A DNA stretch of 53,319 nt, taken from an uncultured Clostridia bacterium. GTDB taxonomy: Bacteria; Bacillota; Clostridia; Christensenellales; CAG-917. Shown piece by piece: positions 1 to 7,349 of this stretch; position 1 is the stretch's first letter; each line of letters opens with the position of its first letter. The notes beneath the pieces were generated by a model. The model searched no databases. It saw only the letters and a list, made by a program, of their open reading frames with translations, and was not told where the DNA came from. The position numbers and the translations under genes were made by a program. Where the stretch lies: positions 1 through 53,319 of the forward strand of contig CALVTS010000010.1 of NCBI GenBank assembly GCA_944363035.1, read 5' to 3'.

Positions 1-25
1 TTCCTGCGGGTTTCCCCCCAATTTA

Positions 26-51
26 CCCCACCGAAAATACTTTCGGCGGGG
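26..51. repeat. Dispersed CCCC-RCCG hairpin repeat, copy 1
   Basis: Imperfect hairpin with CCCC and ACCGAAA on the left, a short ATAC loop, and TTTCGGCGGGG on the right. Related copies lie at 21733-21758 and, inverted, at 49523-49548. The inverted copy differs from this one by a single base over 26 positions. No gene is attached here. It could be a REP-like element or a terminator remnant from a gene left of the window. Confidence 0.7.
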
Positions 52-166
52 ACCCCGCTCGTTCCCCCTTAAAAGGGAACCCACCATTTTGGGGGAAACC
101 TTCGGCGCTCGGGCATGAGGGCTCCCGAGGACGGCGCCTCTGCGGCGCCGCCATGTTATGCCGCTT

Positions 167-203
167 GCAATGCGCCCGCTTCGCGAAGAGAATGGCGCAT
201 TGC
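167..203. repeat. 10-bp perfect hairpin
   Basis: GCAATGCGCC at 167-176 pairs perfectly with GGCGCATTGC at 194-203 around a 17-nt loop. It lies in the gene-free first 488 bases, which also contain other small GC-rich inverted repeats (about 64-105). No T-run follows, so it is not an obvious terminator. Confidence 0.6.
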
Positions 204-241
204 CGACGCACTTTACGTCTCGCCCTCGGCACTCACTTCGT

Positions 242-292
242 CGCCGCCGACTTGCAAGAGGGCTACGCCCTGTGCAAGTTTGGCTAGGCGGC
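242..292. repeat. Dispersed ACTTGCA stem-loop, copy 1
   Basis: Nested hairpin. The outer arm GCCGCC (243-248) pairs with GGCGGC (287-292), the middle arm ACTTGCA (250-256) with TGCAAGT (273-279), and the inner GGGC (260-263) with GCCC (267-270). The second copy at 37282-37343 keeps the middle arm and the following TTTGG, while its outer and inner arms differ in sequence but still pair. Confidence 0.65.
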
Positions 293-295
293 TCC

Positions 296-391
296 ACTCC
301 GAATAAGTATACGTGGAGTTCAAGAACACTCCAAATAAGTCTACGTGGGAGTCAGGCACACTCCGAATAAGTTCACGTGGGAGTCAAGCTA
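296..391. repeat. Three tandem 32-bp repeats
   Basis: Units at 296-327, 328-359 and 360-391. Each begins ACTCC, contains AATAAGT and ACGTG, and has GGAGT near its middle, so each can fold ACTCC against GGAGT. Short reading frames cross it in several frames, which suggests it is not coding. The last unit runs straight into the dispersed element at 388-425. Confidence 0.75.
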
Positions 392-425
392 GTTTAATGG
401 GGTTACGTCCCCATGACAGGGGAGG
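388..425. repeat. Dispersed GCTAGTTTAATGG element, copy 1
   Basis: Twenty-one bases at 388-408 are identical to 36980-37000. They are followed by a small hairpin, CCCC-atgaca-GGGG here and TCCC-gtgata-GGGA in the second copy, so one pair has changed on both sides. The remaining bases to 488 hold a small A/T-flanked GCGC motif and no gene. Confidence 0.65.
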
Positions 426-488
426 AGGGGGTACAATACTCTCTTGTCGCGGGGAAGCACTCCATAAAAGGCGCTTTTTTGTTCTTTT

Positions 489-1007
489 TCAGTTCAAAAG
501 GGATTCAGGGGAAAGGTTGCGGTAGGTGCAGAAAGTCATGGTGTAGCCGCTGTCTTCCACGGGGGCGGATTCTTCGACGAGTTTCCACGAGTCGAGGCGG
601 TCGAGGTTTTCGTAAAAGACCTGTGCTTCGCCGTCGGCGCGTACTTTGGTGACCACGGCTTTTTCGCAGTAGGGCAGGAGGGTGCGGTACATCATCGCGC
701 CCCCTATGACGTAGACGTCCTCGGGGGGATATTTCGCGGCTTGTTTGAGGAGAGCGTTGAGGGAGCGCACGAGAATGTACCCCTTTTTCAGGCTGTCGAT
801 TTTTTTGCCGCAAGGGTCCAGGACGATGTTGACGCGGTTTTTCAGGGGCATACCGCCGGGGAGGGAGCGCAGGGTGTTGGAACCCATGATGACGACTTTG
901 CCGCGCGTGTGTTCCACGAAATGGCGCATATCCGCCTTGATGTCAAACAGCAAGTCGTTGTTTTTGCCTATTCCCCATTTTTCATCCACAGCCACGATCG
1001 CTATCAT
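489..1007 (-). CDS. folA: Dihydrofolate reductase
   Basis: Reduces dihydrofolate to tetrahydrofolate with NADPH, regenerating the cofactor consumed by thymidylate synthase in the cytoplasm. The 172-residue protein begins MIAIVAVD and shows the family's early KWGIGKNNDLLF-type segment, a VIMGSNT cofactor segment near residue 55, and VYVIGGAMMY near residue 115. The usual substrate-binding acid after LLF is the Asp of FDIK. I chose the ATG at 1007 because GGAAGG lies about 11 bases before it; an in-frame start 42 bases upstream lacks this support. It follows thyA by 48 bases on the same strand, the common thyA-folA pairing, and is probably co-transcribed with it. Confidence 0.95.
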   Translation of the reverse strand: MIAIVAVDEKWGIGKNNDLLFDIKADMRHFVEHTRGKVVIMGSNTLRSLPGGMPLKNRVNIVLDPCGKKIDSLKKGYILVRSLNALLKQAAKYPPEDVYVIGGAMMYRTLLPYCEKAVVTKVRADGEAQVFYENLDRLDSWKLVEESAPVEDSGYTMTFCTYRNLSPESLLN

Positions 1008-1055
1008 ATCGTCATTTTCCTTCCGTTCCGCTTTTCGGAGCCGCCTCAACGAGGT

Positions 1056-1886
1056 TCAGATCGCCACTTCCACCCTTTCGCCGAGGGGGGTGTACTCATA
1101 GTTTTCCAGTTCGAAATCATCCACGGTGAAATCGTAGAAATTCTTGATCTCGGGGTTCATCTTGAATTTCGGAGCGTTGAACTGCGGATTCTGCAATATG
1201 CGCTCCACTATGGGGACGTGACGGTCGTAGATGTGCGCGTCCGCTATGACGTGCACGAGCTCTCCCGCTTTCAAGCCGCTCACCTGCGCGAACATATGAA
1301 GGAGCACGGCATATTGCACCACGTTCCAGTTGTTTGCGGTGAGGGTGTCCTGACTGCGCTGGTTGAGTATGGCGTTGAGCCTGTCCCCCGTCACGTTGAA
1401 TGTCATGGAGTAGGCGCAGGGGTAGAGGTGCATCTCGTGCAGGTCTTGGAAGGTGTAGATGTTTGTCATTATCCTGCGCGAGGAGGGGTTGTTTTTGAGG
1501 TCAAAGAGAACTCTGTCCACCTGGTCGAACTCTCCCTCCTTGTAGATGTGTTTCACCCCGAGCTGGTATCCGTACGCCTTGCCGATGGAGCCCGTCTCGT
1601 CCGCCCAACTGTCCCAGATGTGGGAGTTGAGGTCGCGCACGTTGTTGGACTTTTTCTGCCATATCCAAAGTATCTCGTCCACGGCGGCTTTGAAGTTGGT
1701 CTTCCTCAGAGTGATGACGGGAAATTCCTCCGCCAGGTCGTAGCGGTTGACCACGCCGAACTTTTTCACGGTGTGCGCAGGGGTGCCGTCCGCCCAGCGG
1801 GGACGGACGGGGAGGGAGGTGTCCCACACCCCGTTGTCGATGATGTCGCGACAGGTCGCGATGAAGATCTTGTCCGCTTTGCTCAT
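1056..1886 (-). CDS. thyA: Thymidylate synthase
   Basis: Converts dUMP to dTMP with methylene-tetrahydrofolate, producing dihydrofolate for the neighbouring folA product. The 276-residue protein has normal ThyA length. Catalytic Cys157 lies in LYPCAYS, the phosphate-binding RSQD follows near residue 178, and the C-terminus has the DFELENYEYTP-type segment. The ATG at 1886 has only a weak ribosome site. The folate-dependent ThyA is used here; no flavin-dependent ThyX is seen in the window. dCMP deaminase at 24223 can supply its dUMP substrate. Confidence 0.97.
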   Translation of the reverse strand: MSKADKIFIATCRDIIDNGVWDTSLPVRPRWADGTPAHTVKKFGVVNRYDLAEEFPVITLRKTNFKAAVDEILWIWQKKSNNVRDLNSHIWDSWADETGSIGKAYGYQLGVKHIYKEGEFDQVDRVLFDLKNNPSSRRIMTNIYTFQDLHEMHLYPCAYSMTFNVTGDRLNAILNQRSQDTLTANNWNVVQYAVLLHMFAQVSGLKAGELVHVIADAHIYDRHVPIVERILQNPQFNAPKFKMNPEIKNFYDFTVDDFELENYEYTPLGERVEVAI

Positions 1887-1950
1887 AATACTCGCGCTCT
1901 CGGCGCATACGTGTTCGGGCGGCGTGCGCCCGTCCTTTTTCGCAGTCGGG

Positions 1951-3690
1951 TCACAGCACCAGCTTGGAGTTGACTCTCTTTGCCACTTCGCGGGAGAGTT
2001 TGACTATGCGTCGGTCGTAGGTCACCAGCCCGTTTATCTCCTCTTCCACGTCGCTCACCTGGGTGTAGACGGCGGCGGAAAGCCCTTTTTCCATGGCGGG
2101 GATGACGCTCTTTTCGTAGAGCTTCTCAAACGCCGCCCAAAACGCCTCGGGAGTCTTGTACATCTTGTAGCCGAAGAGCTTGTCGGGGCTGAACATATGT
2201 CCCTCCGTCGGGAGAGAGTAGCCGCCGAACTCCGAAAGTACGATGCACCTCTCGTCGTTGGGGATGCGGATGGGCTTGAAGTAGACGTGCAGGGATTTGA
2301 GCTGAGAGCTGTCCTTGCCCTGGTCGTGCCAGCCGCTCACGCTGTCTATTATGCGGGTGGGGTCGGCGGTGCGGAGCATCTCGGTGATCTTCACGGAGTC
2401 GAACTGTCCCCAGCCCTCGTTGAAGGGCACCCAGACGGCGAGGGAGACGCAGTTTTTGAGGCGGGACACGGTGTCGTACATCTCATTGACGTACTCCTTG
2501 CGTCCCTCTTCGTCCGCGCGGGAGAAGAACTTGTATTTGTCGTCTTTGAGGTGTATGCCGACAAAGGGGAGCACGCCTATCGCGGCAAAGTTGTATGCGG
2601 TGCCGCCCGACACCATATCCTGCCACACCAGGACGCCCTCTTTGTCGCAATGGTAGTACCACCTGAGGGGCTCTATCTTGATGTGTTTGCGTATCATGTT
2701 GAACCCCAGCGACTTCACGAGTTTGACGTCGTATTCCAGAGCGGCGTTGGAGGGAGGAGTGAGCATCCCGTCCGACCAGTAGCCCTGATCCAGGACGCCG
2801 GTGTGGAAGTAGGGCTTGTTGTTGAGAGCGAGACGCTTGAAGCCCTTTCTGTCCGTCACCACCGAGAACTTGCGCATCCCGAAGTAGGAGCGCACCACGT
2901 CCTCGCCCACCTTGACAGCGAGGTCGTAGAGCTTGGGATTTTCGGGAGACCACAGTTCGTAGCCGTCGAAATCTATCTCGGCGATATTGCCCTGGCACTT
3001 CTGCGCTTTGAGGAGCTTGTTGCCGTCCATGACGGCGATGTCCGCGCCCTCGGCTTCCCCCGCGATGTCGAGTTTGAGGATGAGCTTGTCGCGGTCGATG
3101 TCGGGGATGATGGTCATGTCCCTGAGGTAGGTGTCGGGGACGCTCTCCATCCACACGCTCTGCCAGATGCCCGACTGCGGAGTGTACCATATGCCGCCGT
3201 GGCGGAGTTTCTGCTTGCCTCTGGAATGATAGGAGGTGTCGGAGGGGTCGGTGACGATGACTTCCAGCACGTTGGCTCCCGTCTTGACCACGCCCGTGAC
3301 GTCGAACCCGAATGCGGTGTAGCCCCCCACGTGGGTGCCGAGCTCGGTGTCGTTGAGACGCACGGTGGCGAAGCAGTCCACCGCGTCGAAGTGTATGAAA
3401 GTGTGCGCGCGGAGGAACCCCTCTTCCACATTGAATTTCAGCCTGTAACAGAGGATGTCGTCGGGGAGCACTTCAACTCCCTCGGGGAGCCCGGAGAGCA
3501 GGCTTTCCGGGGAGAAGGGGACAAGTATCTTGCCCTGCCAGCCGGGGAAGCCGTCCTTTGCCTTATAGATGGCGTAGTCCCACCAGCCGTTGAGAGTCTT
3601 GTAGCTGTCGCGTGCGAATTGGGGACGGGGATATTCCGAAAGGGGAATGTCCGAAACTTCAAATGGAGTCCTGAGTCGTATGGTGTTCAT
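1951..3690 (-). CDS. Glycoside hydrolase family 2 protein
   Basis: Probable exo-acting beta-glycosidase acting on oligosaccharides. The 579 residues carry the GH2 order: an N-terminal jelly-roll sugar-binding part (LNGWWDYAIYK near residue 34), an immunoglobulin-like middle (WSPENPKLYDL), and a TIM barrel starting with NNKPYFHTGVLDQGYW. The acid/base is probably Glu424 in PFNEGWGQ and the nucleophile Glu487 in SEFGGYS. It is much shorter than the lacZ-type enzyme at 33805 and lacks the C-terminal LacZ domains. No signal peptide is visible, so it is likely cytoplasmic. The start has GGAGGGATC just upstream. Whether it is a galactosidase, glucuronidase or mannosidase cannot be told from motifs. 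Confidence 0.88.
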   Translation of the reverse strand: MNTIRLRTPFEVSDIPLSEYPRPQFARDSYKTLNGWWDYAIYKAKDGFPGWQGKILVPFSPESLLSGLPEGVEVLPDDILCYRLKFNVEEGFLRAHTFIHFDAVDCFATVRLNDTELGTHVGGYTAFGFDVTGVVKTGANVLEVIVTDPSDTSYHSRGKQKLRHGGIWYTPQSGIWQSVWMESVPDTYLRDMTIIPDIDRDKLILKLDIAGEAEGADIAVMDGNKLLKAQKCQGNIAEIDFDGYELWSPENPKLYDLAVKVGEDVVRSYFGMRKFSVVTDRKGFKRLALNNKPYFHTGVLDQGYWSDGMLTPPSNAALEYDVKLVKSLGFNMIRKHIKIEPLRWYYHCDKEGVLVWQDMVSGGTAYNFAAIGVLPFVGIHLKDDKYKFFSRADEEGRKEYVNEMYDTVSRLKNCVSLAVWVPFNEGWGQFDSVKITEMLRTADPTRIIDSVSGWHDQGKDSSQLKSLHVYFKPIRIPNDERCIVLSEFGGYSLPTEGHMFSPDKLFGYKMYKTPEAFWAAFEKLYEKSVIPAMEKGLSAAVYTQVSDVEEEINGLVTYDRRIVKLSREVAKRVNSKLVL

Positions 3691-3796
3691 GATCCCTCCG
3701 TTTTTTCATGATCGCAGTATTTCGCCTTTTTGGCGCAAACGGCGCTTTATGCGTCGTTGTCATATTCTTCAACGGCGAATTCCGCAAACGCCGCTT

Positions 3797-4354
3797 TCAG
3801 TCGAGAGAGAAGGACGCGAGGGTGTCTCCCTCAAAGCTCTTGACGGTCACCGCGTCCTCGTCCAGCACCGCATAGCTCCGCGGAGCGCCGTCGAAGGGGA
3901 TGCCCACCGAGCCCACGCACACATAGTGCACGCCGTCCGAAAGGGTGACGGAGGGCTTGTGGTAGTGACCGTAAAACACCACGTCCCCCGCCTTTGCGCC
4001 CGTCTGAGGATGCTCCGGATTCACCTTGTGCCCGTGCGTGAAGAACACGGTGCGCCCGTTCCACTCCATATGGAAGTCCCCTATGATGGGGAAGTTGGAG
4101 ATCATCTCGTCCACCTCGCTGTCGCAGTTGCCCTTGATGACGGTGATGAAGCTCATCGCGTCGTTGAGGAGCTTCGCCACGCGCATGGGCGCGTAACCCT
4201 CCGGGAGAGGATTGCGGGGACCGTGATTGTAGGTGTCGCCCAGCAGGACGACCTTGGTGTCGGGATGGTCGGGAAGGGTGCTGTCCACTATGGAGAAAAA
4301 TCTTTCCAGATTCACGGCGGAACCGTGGATGTCGGATGCGACGAATATCCTCAT
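3797..4354 (-). CDS. YfcE/MJ0936-type metallophosphodiesterase
   Basis: Small calcineurin-like phosphoesterase, 185 residues. Metal-binding motifs are in order: SDIHGS at the N-terminus, LLGDTYNHG near residue 40, KGNCDSE near residue 75, FTHGHK near residue 105 and YGHYHKP near residue 130. This matches single-domain YfcE-like enzymes, which hydrolyse phosphodiesters or small phosphoesters with two metal ions; the natural substrate is usually unknown. The ATG at 4354 is preceded by AAAGGA, and a longer frame upstream reads into GC-rich spacer. It sits between the GH2 gene and the lipoprotein on the same strand. Confidence 0.9.
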   Translation of the reverse strand: MRIFVASDIHGSAVNLERFFSIVDSTLPDHPDTKVVLLGDTYNHGPRNPLPEGYAPMRVAKLLNDAMSFITVIKGNCDSEVDEMISNFPIIGDFHMEWNGRTVFFTHGHKVNPEHPQTGAKAGDVVFYGHYHKPSVTLSDGVHYVCVGSVGIPFDGAPRSYAVLDEDAVTVKSFEGDTLASFSLD

Positions 4355-4423
4355 TTTTATGTATCCTTTGCGTATATGTTTCCGCGCCCCTCCCGCCCTC
4401 GCGAGGGCGGGGGAGGACAACGG

Positions 4424-5371
4424 TCAGTATCTGTCGCGGTAGTCGCGGTCTCTGCGATCCTCTCTGCGGTCGTAGTCGCGGTACTCTCTGTCATCTCTTT
4501 CGTAGTCGCGGTATCCGCGGTCGTAGCGGTCGCGGTCATAGGAACGCTCGCGGTCGTAATCCACCGCGCGGTCGGGATCGCGGCGTATCACCTTGCGTCT
4601 GTCGTAACCTCTCTTTTCGGCGACGGGCTTGAAAAGCAGGAACACGATGAGCAGAGCGGGGACGGCTATGCCTATGATGAGTATTATGCGGAGGGCGTCC
4701 GAAGGTTCCCCGCCCGTGAGATCGTCGGCGGGCTCTTCGGGCACGTCGGGGGTCTCGGGAGGCGCAAGGAGCTCAGCCCGTCTCGCCTCCGCGACGGGAT
4801 GCCATGACACCGAGAAGGGCTCGAACACCGAAAGGGGCGCGCTGTCGCAGATGGGATTGGATGTCTCGCTGTCCGCGAAGAACACCGCCTCGGCGGGGTC
4901 GTCGTCGGAGACCCCGAGATAGTACAGAGTGTATTCCGAGGAATCTATGCCGTTGGCAAGGGTGAGGGTCTCTCCCTCTTTCACCGTCAGCACCGTAGAG
5001 GGACGGGCGTTCTCTTCCGTCACGCCGTCGGGAAGAGAGTCGAGCAACATCTCCTCGGGGACGTCTTCGAGATAGTATCCGAAAGAGGAGAGCCGCTCGT
5101 CCTCCAACACGAATATTTTCCCGTATCGGGAGACTTTGTAATAGTAGCTCTGTTGCAGACGAAAACTCTCGGCATTGCCCTCTGCGACGAGTTCGGAGGA
5201 GAGGGAGTATTCCTCCCCCGCCAGTACGTCGTCCGAGGGAGAGACGCAGATATAGTGTTCGTTCCCCGTCGCGAGCGCTTCGCCGTCCGCGGGCGCGAAA
5301 CCGCACGCCGCGAGCGCGGTGAGAGCGAGAATGAGTGCGAGTGCGGGGACGCAAAGTTTCTTCATGCTCAT
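4424..5371 (-). CDS. Lipoprotein with C-terminal TM and Arg/Asp/Tyr-rich tail
   Basis: Function unknown. The N-terminus is a lipoprotein signal ending LTALAAC. A mainly acidic extracellular region of about 210 residues follows, with no family I recognise. A hydrophobic helix (ALRIILIIGIAVPALLIVFL) lies near residue 235. The last 60 or so residues are almost only Arg, Asp and Tyr with some Glu, in RDY/YDR-like repeats. If both anchors are used, the tail lies in the cytoplasm. Two ATG codons (5371 and 5365) can start the frame; neither has a ribosome site, but -10-like boxes lie directly upstream. The repetitive tail codons (cgg/gac/tac) make slippage possible. Confidence 0.75.
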   Translation of the reverse strand: MSMKKLCVPALALILALTALAACGFAPADGEALATGNEHYICVSPSDDVLAGEEYSLSSELVAEGNAESFRLQQSYYYKVSRYGKIFVLEDERLSSFGYYLEDVPEEMLLDSLPDGVTEENARPSTVLTVKEGETLTLANGIDSSEYTLYYLGVSDDDPAEAVFFADSETSNPICDSAPLSVFEPFSVSWHPVAEARRAELLAPPETPDVPEEPADDLTGGEPSDALRIILIIGIAVPALLIVFLLFKPVAEKRGYDRRKVIRRDPDRAVDYDRERSYDRDRYDRGYRDYERDDREYRDYDRREDRRDRDYRDRY

Positions 5372-5376
5372 ATAGT

Positions 5377-5388
5377 ACTATAATTATA
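5377..5388 (-). promoter_or_regulatory. Overlapping -10 boxes abutting the start of the RDY-tail lipoprotein
   Basis: On the minus strand TATAAT (5388-5383) is followed at once by TATAGT (5382-5377), and the ATG begins only 5 bases after the second box. There is no ribosome site, so the mRNA would have a leader of 0-5 bases. A good -35 box is not obvious (TGCTTA at 17 bp). Confidence 0.5.
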
Positions 5389-5529
5389 GTCAAAAATAAA
5401 GCCTTTAAGCACATTTTGCGCCATATTTTACGCATTTCCGCGCCGTCAGTCGGCGGGGCGGCGGAAAGACCGCCTCGTTCGGGGTTTTTGCAGATATCCG
5501 CCTCGGACGCTGTCAAGTGACATAAAAGT

Positions 5530-5559
5530 TTGCATTTCACGATATCCGAAGTTTAGCAT
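5530..5559 (+). promoter_or_regulatory. Possible promoter of the capsid operon
   Basis: TTGCAT (5530-5535) and TAGCAT (5554-5559) are spaced by 18 bp. The terminase ATG at 5566 follows 6 bases after the -10 box and has no ribosome site. The -10 variant TAGCAT is also used by the T-box promoter at 44794. The match is weak, but this is the only plausible promoter in the 190-bp divergent gap. Confidence 0.35.
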
Positions 5560-5565
5560 TGCGGC

Positions 5566-7011
5566 ATGGACGAGAATGAGAAGGAGAAGATCCTCGCGAT
5601 ACTCGGGATAGAGCGCGAGCTCGCGCGCAGGGCGAAGGAGCCTTTGCGGGGATATAATCGCGAAAAAGTGCATCTCAAACAGATGGAATTTCACCGCTCT
5701 GACAAGCGCAACCGCTGGGTGTTCGGGGGCAACCGCTCGGGAAAGACGGAGTGCGGCGCGGCGGAGTGCGTCTGGATGGCGCTGGGGGAGCATCCGTATA
5801 AACCCAACCGCTCCGACGCGCAGGGTTGGGTGGTGAGCCTCACCCAGCAGGTGCAGAGGGACGTGGCGCAAGCCAAGGTGCTCAAATATCTTCCTCCCCG
5901 CCGCATCGAGGACATCGTGATGGCGAGCGGCAGGAAGGGAGCTCCCGAATACGGCGTCATCGACCACATCGTGGTGCGCAACGCATTCGGAGGTTTTTCC
6001 AAGATAGGGTTCAAATCCTGCGATCAGGGGAGGGAAAAGTTTCAGGGCGCCTCATTGGATTTCGTATGGTTTGACGAGGAGCCTCCTGCGGACGTGTACG
6101 AGGAGTGCAGGATGAGGGTGTTCGACAGAGGGGGCTATATCTTCGGCACCATGACTCCGCTGAAAGGGCTCACCTGGGTGTACGGCGAGATAGAGCTCAA
6201 CGAGCGCGGCGACCCCGAAGTGTGGTGCACCCACATGGAGTGGAAGGACAACCCCTACCTCGGGGCGGCGGAGGTGGAGGGCATGACCGCGCTGATGTCG
6301 GAGGAGGAACAGCAGTCCCGCCGTTTCGGACGCTTCCATACGGGGCAGGGGCTGGTCTATCCCGAATTCGATCCCGAACGCCACGTCATAGACCCTTTCG
6401 ACGTGCCCGCGGACTGGCAGTGCGAGGTGTCCATAGACCCGGGGCTCCGAAATCCCACGAGCTGTCACTTTTACGCGGTGGATCGCGACGGGCGGATATA
6501 CGTCGTCGCCGAGCATTACGAGAGGGGGCGCGACATCGACTGGCACGCCGAGAGGATACTCGCGATCGCGGACGCGCTGGGCTGGCGCAGAGACTCGTCC
6601 GGGAGACTGCGCGCGCTCATAGACAGCGCCGCGTCGCAACGCACCCTCGCCTCGGAAAAGAGCGTGGCAGAACTTTTCCTCGAAAGGGGGATATCCGTGA
6701 ATACTCGCGTAAACAAGGATCTGTACAGCGGGATACAGCGCATAAAGTCTCTGTTTTGCAAAGATCCGCCCGAGATCTTCATCTTCAAAAGTTGCGTAAA
6801 TCTCATCAGAGAGCTCAAAGGCTACTGGTGGGGGGAGGGGGACAGACCGCGCAAGATCGACGACCACGCTCTCGATGAGCTGAGATATTTTGTGATGTCG
6901 CGCCCTGCTCCCGCGCCTCTGCCCGTCGCCGAAAAGAGCGTGATACAACGCGACAAGGAAACTCTCGTCCGAGCCGCCAGAAGGGAGAGATCATGGATGA
7001 CGAGATTTTGA
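5566..7011 (+). CDS. Phage terminase large subunit
   Basis: ATP-driven motor and nuclease that cuts concatemeric DNA and pumps it into proheads. The 481-residue protein has the Walker A GGNRSGKT at 54-61, Walker B FVWFDEEPP near residue 170, and a C-terminal RNase-H-like nuclease with Asp in SIDPGLRNP (about 291), LIDSAASQR (about 354) and the final IDDHALDELRY. All motor and nuclease motifs appear intact and the length is full. It is the first gene of the head cassette and overlaps the next gene by 19 bases. No separate helix-turn-helix small terminase is seen upstream. GC content resembles the host genes, which suggests long residence. Confidence 0.95.
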   Translation: MDENEKEKILAILGIERELARRAKEPLRGYNREKVHLKQMEFHRSDKRNRWVFGGNRSGKTECGAAECVWMALGEHPYKPNRSDAQGWVVSLTQQVQRDVAQAKVLKYLPPRRIEDIVMASGRKGAPEYGVIDHIVVRNAFGGFSKIGFKSCDQGREKFQGASLDFVWFDEEPPADVYEECRMRVFDRGGYIFGTMTPLKGLTWVYGEIELNERGDPEVWCTHMEWKDNPYLGAAEVEGMTALMSEEEQQSRRFGRFHTGQGLVYPEFDPERHVIDPFDVPADWQCEVSIDPGLRNPTSCHFYAVDRDGRIYVVAEHYERGRDIDWHAERILAIADALGWRRDSSGRLRALIDSAASQRTLASEKSVAELFLERGISVNTRVNKDLYSGIQRIKSLFCKDPPEIFIFKSCVNLIRELKGYWWGEGDRPRKIDDHALDELRYFVMSRPAPAPLPVAEKSVIQRDKETLVRAARRERSWMTRF

Positions 7012-7349
7012 AAACTTTGTTGAAAAAAGCCACCGGATATTCCCGCGACGAGGTGCAGGAGGAATACGCCGTGAGCGCGGAGGGAGAGATGACGCTCGTG
7101 AAAAGAAAGGTCACGAAAAAATATTATCCTCCGGACAGCGCGGCGTTGAAGACCTATCTGGAGCTCTCCTCGGGGAGGGGGACGGAGGAGATGTCCGACG
7201 AGGAACTCGAGGCTGAAAAACGGAGGCTTGCCGAGGAGCTGTTCGGGGACGCCGCGCCGAAAGCGCAGGAGCTTCCCCGCGGCACAAAAAACCGTCGCGG
7301 CGATGAACGCCGCTCGGGAAATAAAGGAGTGAAAAATGTCGAAAGTTGA
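6993..7349 (+). CDS. Small terminase-adjacent phage protein
   Basis: Unrecognised 118-residue protein between terminase and portal. The first half has a conserved-looking pattern of KKATGYSRDE, a short beta-like stretch, KRKVTKKYYPPDSAALK and YLEL; the second half is charged and ends Lys/Arg-rich. The PPD-x-x-ALK pattern and position after the large terminase make a small-terminase or packaging-accessory role possible, but no helix-turn-helix is evident. It starts at ATG 6993 after GGGAGAG, overlapping terminase by 19 bases and portal by 14, so translation is probably coupled. Confidence 0.75.
   Translation: MDDEILKTLLKKATGYSRDEVQEEYAVSAEGEMTLVKRKVTKKYYPPDSAALKTYLELSSGRGTEEMSDEELEAEKRRLAEELFGDAAPKAQELPRGTKNRRGDERRSGNKGVKNVES

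Noticed and set aside
741..1973. Long plus-strand frame opposite folA/thyA
   Set aside because: It is the antisense shadow of two clear enzymes; it has no ribosome site and a His/Val-rich shadow composition.
1747..3711. 654-residue plus-strand frame opposite the GH2 gene
   Set aside because: Antisense to a well-supported glycosidase; long only because of high GC content.
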